Assembly: GCF_002270485.1 (NCBI RefSeq)
Contig: NZ_NQOG01000002.1
Coordinates: forward strand, 248,001 to 312,000
DNA from: Anaerostipes hominis (ex Lee et al. 2021)
GTDB lineage: Bacteria; Bacillota; Clostridia; Lachnospirales; Lachnospiraceae
Length of the DNA: 64,000 bases
Direction of reading: 5' to 3'
The position numbers and the translations under genes are program-made. Shown here piece by piece: positions 56,005-64,000 of the stretch. The notes beneath the pieces were generated by a model. The model was not told the origin of the DNA. It did not search any database and worked only from the letters and a program-made list of their open reading frames with translations. Numbering within the stretch: position 1 is the stretch's first letter; the number at the start of each line of letters is the position of its first letter.

Positions 56005-56955
56005 TTATTTACTTTGATCCTGTAAAAGCTGGATCATCGTATCAGTTGCTGCATTCACAGTATTGATTTCAGACTCTACTGAACGGGATGCGATGTGGGC
56101 TGTCTGGATAAAGTGATCCATCTTGAGCAGCTCATCAATCCAAGGTTCCCTCTGGGGAGGTTCTGAGGTGAAGACGTCGGATGCACAGGCGTAGATCTCC
56201 TTGCTTTTTAATGCTTCGTAAAGTGCATATTCGTTTACAATTCCGCCCCGGGCTGCATTTACTAAAACAGCCGTGTCCTTCATCATTTTAAATTCTTTGA
56301 TTGAGATCATGTCCTTTGTCTCTTGTGTAAGCGGCACGTGGATGGAGATAAAATCACATTCCTTCAGGATTTGTTCCACAGATGTTTGTTTTGCGTTGTA
56401 TTCAGCCAGTACATCTTGGGCAGCGTCAAACATATCATAGATCAGAACTTCCATTCCGATCCCATTTGCTATTCTTGCAACATGTTTTCCGATATTACCA
56501 AACCCGATAATACCAATTTTCTTATGAAAGAGTTCCAGTCCTGTTGGTTTGTTCCAACCGTGACTTTTGACATTTATAGCATTACTCACAATATGCCTTG
56601 CAGCCGCAAACATCATTCCGATGGTGAGTTCTGCGACTGCATTGGAATTCGTTCCAATACAGCGGCCGACTTTAATCCCTAGTTCTTCACAGACAGAAAG
56701 ATCAATATTATCGGTCCCAACCCCGAATTTCACAATGGCTTTCAGGTGCCTGCATTCCCGGAGGAGTTCTTCATTCAGTTCGTCAACACCCGCGATGATC
56801 CCGGACGCCCGCTTTGCTTTTTCTGCAAACACGTCTTTTGGAAGTGGTCTGCCTGTATGATTGACGTCCATTTCATAGCCAAGTGCTTCTAAACGTTTTC
56901 CTGCTTTACTGCCGTATTTTGCATACCCTCTCGGTGTTACTAGAATCGTTTTCAT
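56005..56955 (-). CDS. D-2-hydroxyacid dehydrogenase, phosphoglycerate dehydrogenase-like
   Basis: The 316-residue enzyme has the NAD motif IGIIGFGNIGKHVARIANGI and the catalytic Arg (VNAARGGIVNEYAL), Glu (CASDVFTSEPPQREPW) and His (QTAHIASRSVE) of the family. There is no C-terminal ACT domain, so it is not a standard serine-pathway SerA. It is the last gene of the seven-gene sugar operon, five bases behind the aldolase start region. It probably oxidises or reduces a 2-hydroxy/2-keto acid intermediate of the same pathway. Confidence 0.88.
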   Translation of the reverse strand: MKTILVTPRGYAKYGSKAGKRLEALGYEMDVNHTGRPLPKDVFAEKAKRASGIIAGVDELNEELLRECRHLKAIVKFGVGTDNIDLSVCEELGIKVGRCIGTNSNAVAELTIGMMFAAARHIVSNAINVKSHGWNKPTGLELFHKKIGIIGFGNIGKHVARIANGIGMEVLIYDMFDAAQDVLAEYNAKQTSVEQILKECDFISIHVPLTQETKDMISIKEFKMMKDTAVLVNAARGGIVNEYALYEALKSKEIYACASDVFTSEPPQREPWIDELLKMDHFIQTAHIASRSVESEINTVNAATDTMIQLLQDQSK

Positions 56956-56959
56956 AGGC

Positions 56960-57592
56960 TCATCCTTTTCTTACGTCTGTTACAATATCACGTAGCTTTT
57001 TTGCGTTTGCCGCAATTTCCTCTGTGGAACCTTTGGTAAGTAATCCGCCCAGGCCAACGCAGTCAGCTCCGTTTTCAAACCACTCTGCAAGGTTGTCGAA
57101 GTCAGCTCCGCCCGACGCCATGACCGGCACCTGGGGGCATGGCACTTTTACCACTTTAGCTAAGCTGGGGCCGTAGTAATTGGAGATTGGAAATGCCTTT
57201 ATAAAGGATGCGCCTGCCTTTAGTGCCGTCAACATTTCAGTATAAGAAGTACATCCCGGCGCATATGGAATCTGGTATAAGTTGCAAATTTGCGCGACAC
57301 CTTCGTCATAACAAGGGGCAATGATAAATTGTGCCCCGCTCATAATTGCAAGGCGGGCCGTTGTTCCGTCCAGGACGGTGCCCGCGCCGACCAGCAGATC
57401 CTCCTTATATTTCTTTTTTAAAGCAGAGATCACTTCTCCGGCGTTGTTGTTGGTATAGCTGATTTCAAGCACGTTGACTCCGCCATCCAGGCATCCCTGG
57501 GCAATCTCATAACCACGTTCCACGGTTTCTACCCGGACGATTGCCATTAAGCCGGTTTTTTTGATTCCTAAAATAATTTCTTCCTTTTTCAT
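56960..57592 (-). CDS. 2-keto-3-deoxy-6-phosphogluconate (KDPG/KHG)-type aldolase
   Basis: The 210-residue class I aldolase has LMAIVRVETVERGYEIA, VLEISYTNNNAGEVI (active-site Glu), LVGAGTVLDG and the Schiff-base lysine in ASFIKAFPIS. Family members split KDPG or KHG to pyruvate plus an aldehyde. It shares an operon with a deacetylase and a mannose-family PTS. In the related glucosaminate (dga) operons an aldolase of this kind acts on KDPG. Confidence 0.9.
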   Translation of the reverse strand: MKKEEIILGIKKTGLMAIVRVETVERGYEIAQGCLDGGVNVLEISYTNNNAGEVISALKKKYKEDLLVGAGTVLDGTTARLAIMSGAQFIIAPCYDEGVAQICNLYQIPYAPGCTSYTEMLTALKAGASFIKAFPISNYYGPSLAKVVKVPCPQVPVMASGGADFDNLAEWFENGADCVGLGGLLTKGSTEEIAANAKKLRDIVTDVRKG

Positions 57593-57609
57593 TCTTATCT
57601 CTTCTTTCT

Positions 57610-58374
57610 TTATAAGTCTCTGGATGTAATAAATTTCATTTTGTCTAATTTGGTCTTTTTGAAACTATCCTTAAGATGCGTACCGCCTGTGTAGTTATCA
57701 ATAAAATATCCCTCAACTAAGACAGGATGAACGTATACCTCTGCCTTCTTTGCCTTCATAAGCTGAGGATTCCGGCTTTTGCGGTTTTTATCAAAGGTGG
57801 CCACACTGCTGGAATAGTCTGTATGACGAAGGTGCAGCTGATCCATTTTTTTCTTCCACTGGGTGCCGTAGAAATGCCGCCATTTACTCCCGTTAAAAAA
57901 ACTGTTTCCAATGTAACGGACAGATTCAAATTTGTATTTTTTTAACAAGGGTATCAATCCGTAAAGAACCGGAATATCATAAAATGCACAGTGGTGGGAG
58001 TCTATATTCATTAGAGAAAAACCTCCGCTTAAATACTTTTGGATCTGTGCTTCTATTTCCTCTGCGATGACATCTGCGTACATTGGTGTAACCCGGTGCA
58101 GAAAATCGGGGTGAAAATCAAACAGATCTGATCTGGCATATTGTTTCAGTTTCTTGATCCCGGCGGTTAACGGGGTCCCATCGAACAGATTGATATGTAA
58201 GCCGACCTTGTGCTTAAAGTCATTTTTTTCTGCCAGGGACACTGCCTCATCAAAATAATTCGTGTTGGTCACCACAGAAGCCTGGGAGCAGAAACCTTCA
58301 TCGAAGGCTTTTGCGATTCCCAGATTTGCTTCATGAGTCAATCCAAAATCGTCAGCATTTAGTATAATCTTCAT
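57610..58374 (-). CDS. YdjC/ChbG-family carbohydrate deacetylase
   Basis: The 254-residue protein opens with the metal site KIILNADDFGLTHEANLGIA (paired Asp) and contains KVGLHINLFDGTPL and MNIDSHHCAFYDIPVLYGLI, which supply the metal histidines. ChbG removes an N-acetyl group from chitobiose 6-phosphate; family members act on other N-acetylated sugars. Placed directly behind EIID, it suggests that the PTS imports an acetylated sugar which is deacetylated as the 6-phosphate. Confidence 0.9.
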   Translation of the reverse strand: MKIILNADDFGLTHEANLGIAKAFDEGFCSQASVVTNTNYFDEAVSLAEKNDFKHKVGLHINLFDGTPLTAGIKKLKQYARSDLFDFHPDFLHRVTPMYADVIAEEIEAQIQKYLSGGFSLMNIDSHHCAFYDIPVLYGLIPLLKKYKFESVRYIGNSFFNGSKWRHFYGTQWKKKMDQLHLRHTDYSSSVATFDKNRKSRNPQLMKAKKAEVYVHPVLVEGYFIDNYTGGTHLKDSFKKTKLDKMKFITSRDL

Positions 58375-58384
58375 GGTTTATCCT

Positions 58385-59209
58385 CTAAAAGAATCCGATC
58401 AGTGTTCCCACTGTGCCAATTAGGATCAGCACGAGCAATATGATGTTGACATTAACTTTTTTTCTCAACATAAATACAGTTAATAGAGTGATTCCCAACG
58501 GCAGGATACCTTTTAAGATACTGTCAAATACCGCAGTCTGTACGTCCAGTGTACCTGTGCTTAAATTTAACTTTAATCCGCAGGATACAGTTACATAGGA
58601 TGCCACCAGTCCTCCCAGTACCGTTGCCCCGACGATGGTTGCTTTTTCGGTTACTTTGTTTAATAAACCGCTTCCGATGATCTTTCCGATTCCTTCGCGT
58701 CCCATATAGTAACCTTTGGTATAGGATAAGTAACCAAGGCCGAATAACACAACGCCAATGATTATCAGGTAGATGATCGGTCCTAAGAAGTTTCCGGCCT
58801 TTGCCATTCCAAGGATAATACCCAATGCTATGGGGGATAACGTTCCCTGCCAGATTGTGTCGCCGATGCCTGCCAGAGGTCCCATCAAACCTGTTTTGAT
58901 GCTTGAAATCATTTCTTCGTCTACATCTTCACCGTTTGCTTTTTGCTCTTCTAAGGCAAGAGTAATCCCTAAGATACAGCCTCCTACATTAGGTTCTGTA
59001 TTAAAGAACTCCATGTGCCGTTTGCATGCGTCTTTTAATTCCTGTGTCTCTTTTCCGTATAATTTTTCCAGGCTCGGCGCCAGGGTATGCAGCACCCCGG
59101 AGGCCTGCATTCGTTCATAGTTGTAGGTTGAATGGCTGAAGAATGTCCAGATCAGATAGGACTTGATGATATCTTTTTTACTTAATCTCTTTTTTTCTAT
59201 GGTTTCCAT
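58385..59209 (-). CDS. PTS EIID, mannose family
   Basis: The 274-residue protein has SHSTYNYERMQASGVLHTLA, EFFNTEPNVGGCILGITLALE (in part) and GLMGPLAGIGDTIWQGTLSP, then C-terminal helices. It forms the membrane channel with the EIIC encoded 12 bases upstream. Confidence 0.94.
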   Translation of the reverse strand: METIEKKRLSKKDIIKSYLIWTFFSHSTYNYERMQASGVLHTLAPSLEKLYGKETQELKDACKRHMEFFNTEPNVGGCILGITLALEEQKANGEDVDEEMISSIKTGLMGPLAGIGDTIWQGTLSPIALGIILGMAKAGNFLGPIIYLIIIGVVLFGLGYLSYTKGYYMGREGIGKIIGSGLLNKVTEKATIVGATVLGGLVASYVTVSCGLKLNLSTGTLDVQTAVFDSILKGILPLGITLLTVFMLRKKVNVNIILLVLILIGTVGTLIGFF

Positions 59210-59221
59210 GTTGATTCCTCC

Positions 59222-59986
59222 CTAACTTAAAGCTGAACTTTCGCTGTTCTGTAAAAGTGCTATAATCACTGCTAAAATACCGATGACCACCAGTGGCAGG
59301 TTGATATAAATAGATAAAATAAAACCTAACAGCAGATATAAGTATGCTTTTGCCCCAGCGTTCGATAAGATAGCTTTAAAATTCATTGCAATACCAAGGG
59401 CAGGAAGAATTGTCCCGATCGTAGTCAATACATCAATCACCGGTGTTCCCTTTAATGCCTGCAGCATGCTTGTAATAACACCTGACCCACTGTATACGGC
59501 AATTGCCACCGGAATGGTATAAATGATGCACTTAAAAATCTGGGAAGGAACGATGTTATAGAAAATGATTTTCTTTACATCTCCTGTCTCCGCGATTTTA
59601 TCGGTTCTATGGACAATGAAAATATCCCCTGTCATATAAATCATCCATAATAAGTTGCCCAGTAAGGAAATCGGTACTGCAAGTGTCACTGCGACTCCTG
59701 TAGACGCATTTGAAATGATTGCCAGTGCTGTTCCGACAGTTCCCGCCAGGCCCTCATCCATGGTCTGGGCGCCGCCTGCCGTAATCTGTGCAAGATAGGT
59801 TACATTGATCGCCGCACCGACCATACAGCCTTTGACAGGATCGCCTAAGATAAGACCAACCAGGATCCCGGATATTAAAGGCCTTCTCAACGCCCAGCTC
59901 ATGTTAACAGTAAGCCATGGTGTCCCATTTGCTCCCAAATAGTAGACCAGGCCAATCAAAACTGCCTGTAAAATTGAAATATGCAT
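59222..59986 (-). CDS. PTS EIIC, mannose family
   Basis: The 254-residue membrane protein has ILQAVLIGLVYYLGANGTPW, RRPLISGILVGLILGDPVKG and AAINVTYLAQITAGGAQTMD, matching the sorbose/mannose EIIC family. The start is 14 bases after the EIIB stop. Confidence 0.93.
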   Translation of the reverse strand: MHISILQAVLIGLVYYLGANGTPWLTVNMSWALRRPLISGILVGLILGDPVKGCMVGAAINVTYLAQITAGGAQTMDEGLAGTVGTALAIISNASTGVAVTLAVPISLLGNLLWMIYMTGDIFIVHRTDKIAETGDVKKIIFYNIVPSQIFKCIIYTIPVAIAVYSGSGVITSMLQALKGTPVIDVLTTIGTILPALGIAMNFKAILSNAGAKAYLYLLLGFILSIYINLPLVVIGILAVIIALLQNSESSALS

Positions 59987-60000
59987 GATTCTCCCTCCGA

Positions 60001-60477
60001 TTAAAGTATTTTATTTATCTCTACAGTTTCCATATTTGGCACGACCTGAATATAGACATGTACATGCTGTGCTGACAATTGCTTCAACATATCTCTTTCT
60101 TCATCACTTGCTGAAATATTTTTATATAATTTTTTTCGTTCTTGAGTAGAACCCATTCCGCCTAAATTGATTTCTTTTACTTGGACACCTTTTTCAAGCA
60201 AATCCAGAAAAACCTTGGGTCCCTTTGCTAAAATAATAATGTTTTTATCCTCATCTTTTATCTTTTCTAAATACTCTGCGGCGTCGTCAATAGTCATTGC
60301 CTGAGCGTTTAGGTGCTTTGGTACTGCACCTGTAATGACTGCGCTTAAAAATGGATCCTTTGCGACTTTGTCGTCGACGATCACAATTTCATTCCCTCCC
60401 ACATGCTGGACCCATGCTGTCATGACTTGACCGTGAATCAAACGGTCATCAATCCGTGATAATACTATTTTGCTCAT
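60001..60477 (-). CDS. PTS EIIB, mannose family
   Basis: The 158-residue protein opens IVLSRIDDRLIHGQVMTAWV with the active-site His15. It overlaps the EIIA stop by four bases (ATGA), implying coupled translation. Confidence 0.94.
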   Translation of the reverse strand: MSKIVLSRIDDRLIHGQVMTAWVQHVGGNEIVIVDDKVAKDPFLSAVITGAVPKHLNAQAMTIDDAAEYLEKIKDEDKNIIILAKGPKVFLDLLEKGVQVKEINLGGMGSTQERKKLYKNISASDEERDMLKQLSAQHVHVYIQVVPNMETVEINKIL

Positions 60478-60887
60478 AATGTCCCTCCTCTCTCCATATT
60501 TAATGATAATTTAGCAATTCCCTGTTTTCCGGTCTCAACAAGATAATCTGCCAGCTCATCCAGTTTCATATCGTTTCTTTTCAAAGCTGCTTCCACCAGC
60601 ATAGATAAATTAATTCCCGACACACAGATAACATGTTTGTCCCTGTTATGATGAATCGCCTGGGCTGCGGCATTGTATGGGCTGGCCCCTAATAAGTCTG
60701 TCATGAATAAGATATCGTGATCTGTGCCCGCGGCGAAAGAATCGACCCTTTTGATAAAAGTATCAATACTATCCTCATGCCGCAATCCAAGAAACCATAT
60801 ATTTTCCTGCTTCCCTATCATAAGTTCCAATGCATCGATCATACCTTCTGCAAGTCCCCCGTGTGTCGCCACTATAATGTCTGTCAT
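60474..60887 (-). CDS. PTS EIIA, mannose family
   Basis: The 137-residue protein starts DIIVATHGGLAEGMIDAL with the phosphorylated His9 and contains FMTDLLGASPYNAAAQA. It is the first gene of the minus-strand operon; GGAGG lies upstream of the start. Confidence 0.93.
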   Translation of the reverse strand: MTDIIVATHGGLAEGMIDALELMIGKQENIWFLGLRHEDSIDTFIKRVDSFAAGTDHDILFMTDLLGASPYNAAAQAIHHNRDKHVICVSGINLSMLVEAALKRNDMKLDELADYLVETGKQGIAKLSLNMERGGTL

Positions 60888-60924
60888 CTACATCCTCCTT
60901 TATCCGTTAAATGGTAATTCGTTC

Positions 60925-60938
60925 TGTATGCGCTTACA
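60925..60938. promoter_or_regulatory. cre site (CcpA operator)
   Basis: TGTATGCGCTTACA, read on the minus strand as TGTAAGCGCATACA, fits the CcpA consensus TGWAARCGYWWWCA except for one relaxed position. It lies 38 bases before the EIIA start, where CcpA would cause glucose repression. Confidence 0.72.
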
Positions 60939-60944
60939 TCACTT

Positions 60945-60960
60945 GGGCATATCCTAACCC
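60945..60960 (-). promoter_or_regulatory. possible sigma-54-type promoter element
   Basis: Minus-strand TGGGTTAGGATATGC keeps GG and GC with ten bases between, the spacing of -24/-12 promoters, but the remainder matches poorly. It is considered because LevR-type regulators normally use sigma-54. Confidence 0.3.
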
Positions 60961-61033
60961 ACAATCTTTATATACGCAAATTTTTTATATACACACTTGA
61001 TTTACACTCTATTTGAGTTTTTTACTGTGGATT

Positions 61034-61062
61034 TTGCATAAATTTTAAGTTTCGTGTATGAT
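61034..61062 (+). promoter_or_regulatory. promoter of the LevR-like regulator
   Basis: TTGCAT and TATGAT separated by 17 bases. Downstream, GCTGATT (61081-61087) and AATCAGC (61116-61122) form an inverted repeat in the leader, a possible operator. Confidence 0.65.
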
Positions 61063-61148
61063 AAGTGTATATTAACTACGGCTGATTCAATTTGTGTGTG
61101 TTATAGAAACACCGTAATCAGCACCAAATATACGCAGGAGATATGGCC

Positions 61149-63482
61149 ATGTCTACGAACAAAGAGAAGATTTTATCCTATTTAAAAGAAGAAACCTTGC
61201 AATGCATCAATCATCATAATTTTACCTTTGAAAAATGTAATGCGCTTATCCTGTCGATGGAGTTATATATTGACAGGACAAATGTGTCACGTATCCTAAA
61301 TGATCTGCACAAAGAAGGAAAATTAATCAAGAAGGCAGGACGCCCCACCACTTTTATTTCAAGAGAGATCATCCGGAACTCTTTTCCTTTTGTATCCATC
61401 CCTGATACATTGAATAAAAATGAAACCATTTCAGACTTCATCCGATATGACGTACCTGCAAAAGAACAGACCATCGTCCAGTCGTTTTCTATGGTCGGAA
61501 GTCAGCAAAATGGGTCCTTATATGAAGCTGTAACCAGAATCCTGCCTGTGTTTTATCTCCCTAAATATTTCTTTAAGATCTTTTTTATGCAGGGGGAAGC
61601 TGGGACGGGGAAGAAGTTTTTCTTAGAAGAAATGTTAAACCGTGCAAAAACGTTGGGATTGGCTGCCCGGGAATCATCGGTTTATTATATTGAATTCAGC
61701 GATATCTACGTCAATCTAAGGCAGAGCATAGAGATGATGGAAAAGGATCATAATATTTTTATCCTGGCAATCGAGTTTGTTCAAAAAAACGTAGACTTTG
61801 AAATCTTAAGCGGTTTTGTACATTCTCTTGAAATTCAATATAAAAATAAAAAAGACGCGCCGATGATCGCCTTTATTGGGGCATCAGAATTACAGTCGGA
61901 CCTGCTTCATTCCATCAGTCCTGTCATCCTGAACTTTCCTTCCGCAAAAGACCGGCCGCAAACAGAGTTGATTTCGATTCTATTGAGTATGATCCAAAAA
62001 GAGAGCAACCGTTTAGATAAAACAATGTTGGTATCTTCCCAGTTCATTCAGCTGGTTTTACATAAGTGCAGCAACCTGCATCAATTAGAAAATGAGATTT
62101 TATATACAATTTCAAGGATTCTCTATACATCAAGTACTGCAGGCAAAAACAATGAACTTATGTTAGATGCATCGGTCCTGCTTGATAATGAAAGGGATGA
62201 TTTTATAAAATCCATTCCTGAACTAAAGGCAGAGATCCCTGACAAGATACAGATCAGACCAAACGGAGAAATTGATTTTAATAAATTGTTTCTTAACTCC
62301 CATGAGCCTTTGGCTGAAACAAAAAATATAGTTTCAGATTATTTTACAAAGCAGCTGCTGATCTGTTCCAGGGTGACTGGCGTTGTATCTGAGAACAGTT
62401 ATTCCGGCGATAGGCTTATTTCGGGCATCACAAAGGCATTCAATAAAAGTGTATTCTGCCAGGACCCATTTTTAAAAGAAAAAGTGGAACATATGATCCT
62501 ATCTGTATTCCGGAAAGATAAAAGTCTGGATATTGTGAAGGAAACCTCTTCTATGGATATTCAAACACCGCAGATGAAATCACTGTTCAACAATCTGCTT
62601 CAATTAGCACAGACAAACCACTGCAAACTGTCAAAAACCCAAGAAAAAATGATTCAATCTATACTGACATATGCCCACTTCATCATGAGTGATATCCATA
62701 TACCTGTGATTATTACCTCCAAATATCATTTGCTGGCAAGCAATTACGCAAATATCTTCAATTTATTTTTTGACCGGAGAATCATACATACCTTTCCTGC
62801 TGTTTTATCCGGAAAAAGAAATGAGACACGAACGAACCTTGAGAACTTATATGAATTTGCGGTCAGTATTAATCGGGGGCAGGGGGTCCTGATCTTATCA
62901 GACGCAGATATGAAACAAACCATTACCAATTACTTTTTTCCTAAGACGAAGGTATTGTCTTATAATGTCCAGTTTCATTCCTTTATTCTGGTGAAAGAGA
63001 TTTTAAGGCTGTCTGTGAAGAAAAATGCCAGCATTATTTCCATCATCCCAAATCTGTTAATAAGCCAGAATGATGAGATAAAGATATTAAAAGACAACCA
63101 GTTAAAGAGTTATACTTTAAGATCCGCGGATAAACATCTCTTGTTTGCGTCCAAGCTTACCCCCGGAATCAATACGTTTACAACGAATGAACTGTTTTTC
63201 CGTGCTCTGAGAGCAATTGCAAAGAAGCTTGATATTAAGTTAAATAACAGCCTGATCTTAGAATTCCTCTTTCATGCAAATTGTATCTTATTTCAGAAGA
63301 AACATGATTTTGATTTTTCTAAAAATGTCATGGATCACATGGATATTGATTATGCTGTCTTAGAGGTCATCCAGCAGAAGATACAGGAGCTGTCCTCGCC
63401 TGATTTTCATGTATCTGCATTTACCATGAAGGATTATCAGATTTTGTATGAGGCTGTTTTCCACAGTGCGCTGCAGGGCTGA
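61149..63482 (+). CDS. LevR-like PRD/EIIA-domain transcriptional regulator with degenerate AAA+ core
   Basis: The 777-residue protein has an N-terminal winged helix (YIDRTNVSRILNDLHKEGKL, KKAGRPTTFIS). An AAA+-like domain with Walker A FMQGEAGTGKKFFLEEML follows (about 155-310), then a PRD (EPLAETKNIVSDYFTKQLLI, about 395-500). Next is an EIIA-mannose-like domain (HIPVIITSKYHLLASNYANI, GVLILSDADMKQT) and a C-terminal PRD (about 680-777). It is divergent from, and surely controls, the seven-gene operon. The sigma-54 contact motif GAFTGA is missing. ATG 61149 fits the GCAGGAG spacing better than 61143. Confidence 0.82.
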   Translation: MSTNKEKILSYLKEETLQCINHHNFTFEKCNALILSMELYIDRTNVSRILNDLHKEGKLIKKAGRPTTFISREIIRNSFPFVSIPDTLNKNETISDFIRYDVPAKEQTIVQSFSMVGSQQNGSLYEAVTRILPVFYLPKYFFKIFFMQGEAGTGKKFFLEEMLNRAKTLGLAARESSVYYIEFSDIYVNLRQSIEMMEKDHNIFILAIEFVQKNVDFEILSGFVHSLEIQYKNKKDAPMIAFIGASELQSDLLHSISPVILNFPSAKDRPQTELISILLSMIQKESNRLDKTMLVSSQFIQLVLHKCSNLHQLENEILYTISRILYTSSTAGKNNELMLDASVLLDNERDDFIKSIPELKAEIPDKIQIRPNGEIDFNKLFLNSHEPLAETKNIVSDYFTKQLLICSRVTGVVSENSYSGDRLISGITKAFNKSVFCQDPFLKEKVEHMILSVFRKDKSLDIVKETSSMDIQTPQMKSLFNNLLQLAQTNHCKLSKTQEKMIQSILTYAHFIMSDIHIPVIITSKYHLLASNYANIFNLFFDRRIIHTFPAVLSGKRNETRTNLENLYEFAVSINRGQGVLILSDADMKQTITNYFFPKTKVLSYNVQFHSFILVKEILRLSVKKNASIISIIPNLLISQNDEIKILKDNQLKSYTLRSADKHLLFASKLTPGINTFTTNELFFRALRAIAKKLDIKLNNSLILEFLFHANCILFQKKHDFDFSKNVMDHMDIDYAVLEVIQQKIQELSSPDFHVSAFTMKDYQILYEAVFHSALQG

Positions 63483-63511
63483 TGGGAGAGATAAAGAATC
63501 GGTTTTCCGTC

Positions 63512-63539
63512 TTGACATTCCGCTTTTGTGTGATAAAAT
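63512..63539 (+). promoter_or_regulatory. promoter of the pheS leader
   Basis: Consensus TTGACA and TAAAAT separated by 16 bases, just upstream of the T-box leader. Confidence 0.8.
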
Positions 63540-63540
63540 A

Positions 63541-63736
63541 AGGAATGATAAAGACAGAGAAGGTGCACAGTAAGGAAGTCTTTCCCGAATTTCACACCGG
63601 AGTCGTATCCCTGAAAGAACAGTAGGGGATAACGTTATCTGCACGTTACGCAGGATACTAAGAGCCAGGTTGTTTTTGTACCTGGAATTAGGGTGGTACC
63701 GCGAGATGATTCCCGTCCCTTATATATAAGGGATGG
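63541..63736 (+). promoter_or_regulatory. T-box leader, phenylalanine-specific, with terminator
   Basis: The T-box sequence AGGGTGGTACCGCG (63690-63703) is followed by a terminator (TTCCCGTCCCTTA pairing with TAAGGGATGGGA and a T run). In the specifier region GAATTTCACACC, TTC at 63591-63593 is a phenylalanine codon, consistent with pheS downstream. Uncharged tRNA-Phe should stabilise the antiterminator. Confidence 0.93.
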
Positions 63737-63772
63737 GATTTTTTTATTTCCATAAAACAAGGAGAAGTGATT

Positions 63773-64000
63773 ATGAAGGAGAAACTTGAGGCGATTAAAA
63801 AAGAAGCCTTGGAGAAGATCAACACAGCAGATGCCATGGACGCTCTGAATGATATCAGGGTAGCGGTTCTGGGCAAAAAGGGAGAATTGACCCAGGTATT
63901 AAAGGGCATGAAGGATGTTGCCAAAGAAGAACGTCCTATCGTAGGACAAATGGTCAACGATACACGTGCCGTCATCGAACAGGCACTGGAGCAGGAAATG
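63773..64000 (+). CDS. pheS: phenylalanine-tRNA ligase alpha subunit, 3' truncated by window edge
   Basis: The first 76 residues show the PheS N-terminal coiled coil, LNDIRVAVLGKKGELTQVLK and VAKEERPIVGQMVNDTR. The catalytic domain lies beyond the window. The ATG has AAGGAGAAG upstream and follows a phenylalanine T-box. pheT would be expected next. Confidence 0.95.
   Translation, partial: MKEKLEAIKKEALEKINTADAMDALNDIRVAVLGKKGELTQVLKGMKDVAKEERPIVGQMVNDTRAVIEQALEQEM

Overview
This window looks like the chromosome of a spore-forming, sugar-fermenting Firmicute of the Clostridia, most likely Lachnospiraceae. Spore formation is shown by an alpha/beta small acid-soluble spore protein (3177-3383) and sporulation sigma factor G (41084-41860). 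Other pointers are strong Gram-positive ribosome binding sites, a T-box leader, a TPP riboswitch, a cre site, a pyrophosphate-type phosphofructokinase and an unusually dense set of PTS sugar transporters. I cannot name the species from the sequence. No rRNA, tRNA or CRISPR array was seen.

Layout. 1-5.1 kb: 3' part of addA, a small peptide gene, the spore protein, a DeoR regulator and a HAD phosphatase. 5.2-16.5 kb: a fructan locus. Two sugar-binding proteins flank a histidine kinase and response regulator, followed by a mannose-family PTS (EIIA, B, C, D), a small membrane protein and a 1270-residue secreted levanase/fructanase. This matches in content the LevQRST-levDEFGX-fructanase system known from streptococci. 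16.6-20.6 kb: a truncated guanine deaminase, then a TPP riboswitch-controlled thiSFGHE operon. 20.6-29.5 kb: ordinary chromosome (HAD phosphatase, cardiolipin synthase, methyltransferase, Hsp33, a secreted FN3 protein, acetyltransferase, oxidoreductase, CorA-like transporter).

29.7-41 kb is a scarred, AT-rich accessory region. Remnants of at least three unrelated insertion sequences (IS256, IS110, IS3) and one 954-bp IS with perfect 17-bp ends surround a beta-glucoside module: EIIA and 6-phospho-beta-glucosidase on the minus strand, and RidA, EIIBC, an aminotransferase and a YheO/DauR-like regulator on the plus strand. Next comes a sortase-anchored beta-helix surface protein and broken gene fragments.

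41-56 kb: sigG, an orphan solute-binding lipoprotein, an AEC transporter, a Xaa-Pro aminopeptidase, pfp and a YihY-family membrane protein. Then a BglG/LicT-type antiterminator with two RNA antiterminator/terminator modules controls itself and a mannose-family PTS (EIIAB, C, D). DUF956, mannose-6-phosphate isomerase and a glucose-type EIICBA follow, so this block appears dedicated to hexose uptake into glycolysis.

56-63.5 kb: a seven-gene minus-strand operon (EIIA, EIIB, EIIC, EIID, YdjC/ChbG deacetylase, KDPG-type aldolase, 2-hydroxyacid dehydrogenase) diverges from a LevR-like regulator whose AAA+ core looks degenerate. A cre site lies in the intergenic region. I do not recognise this combination as a described pathway, and it is the leading candidate for an undescribed catabolic system. 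The window ends with a T-box leader and the start of pheS.
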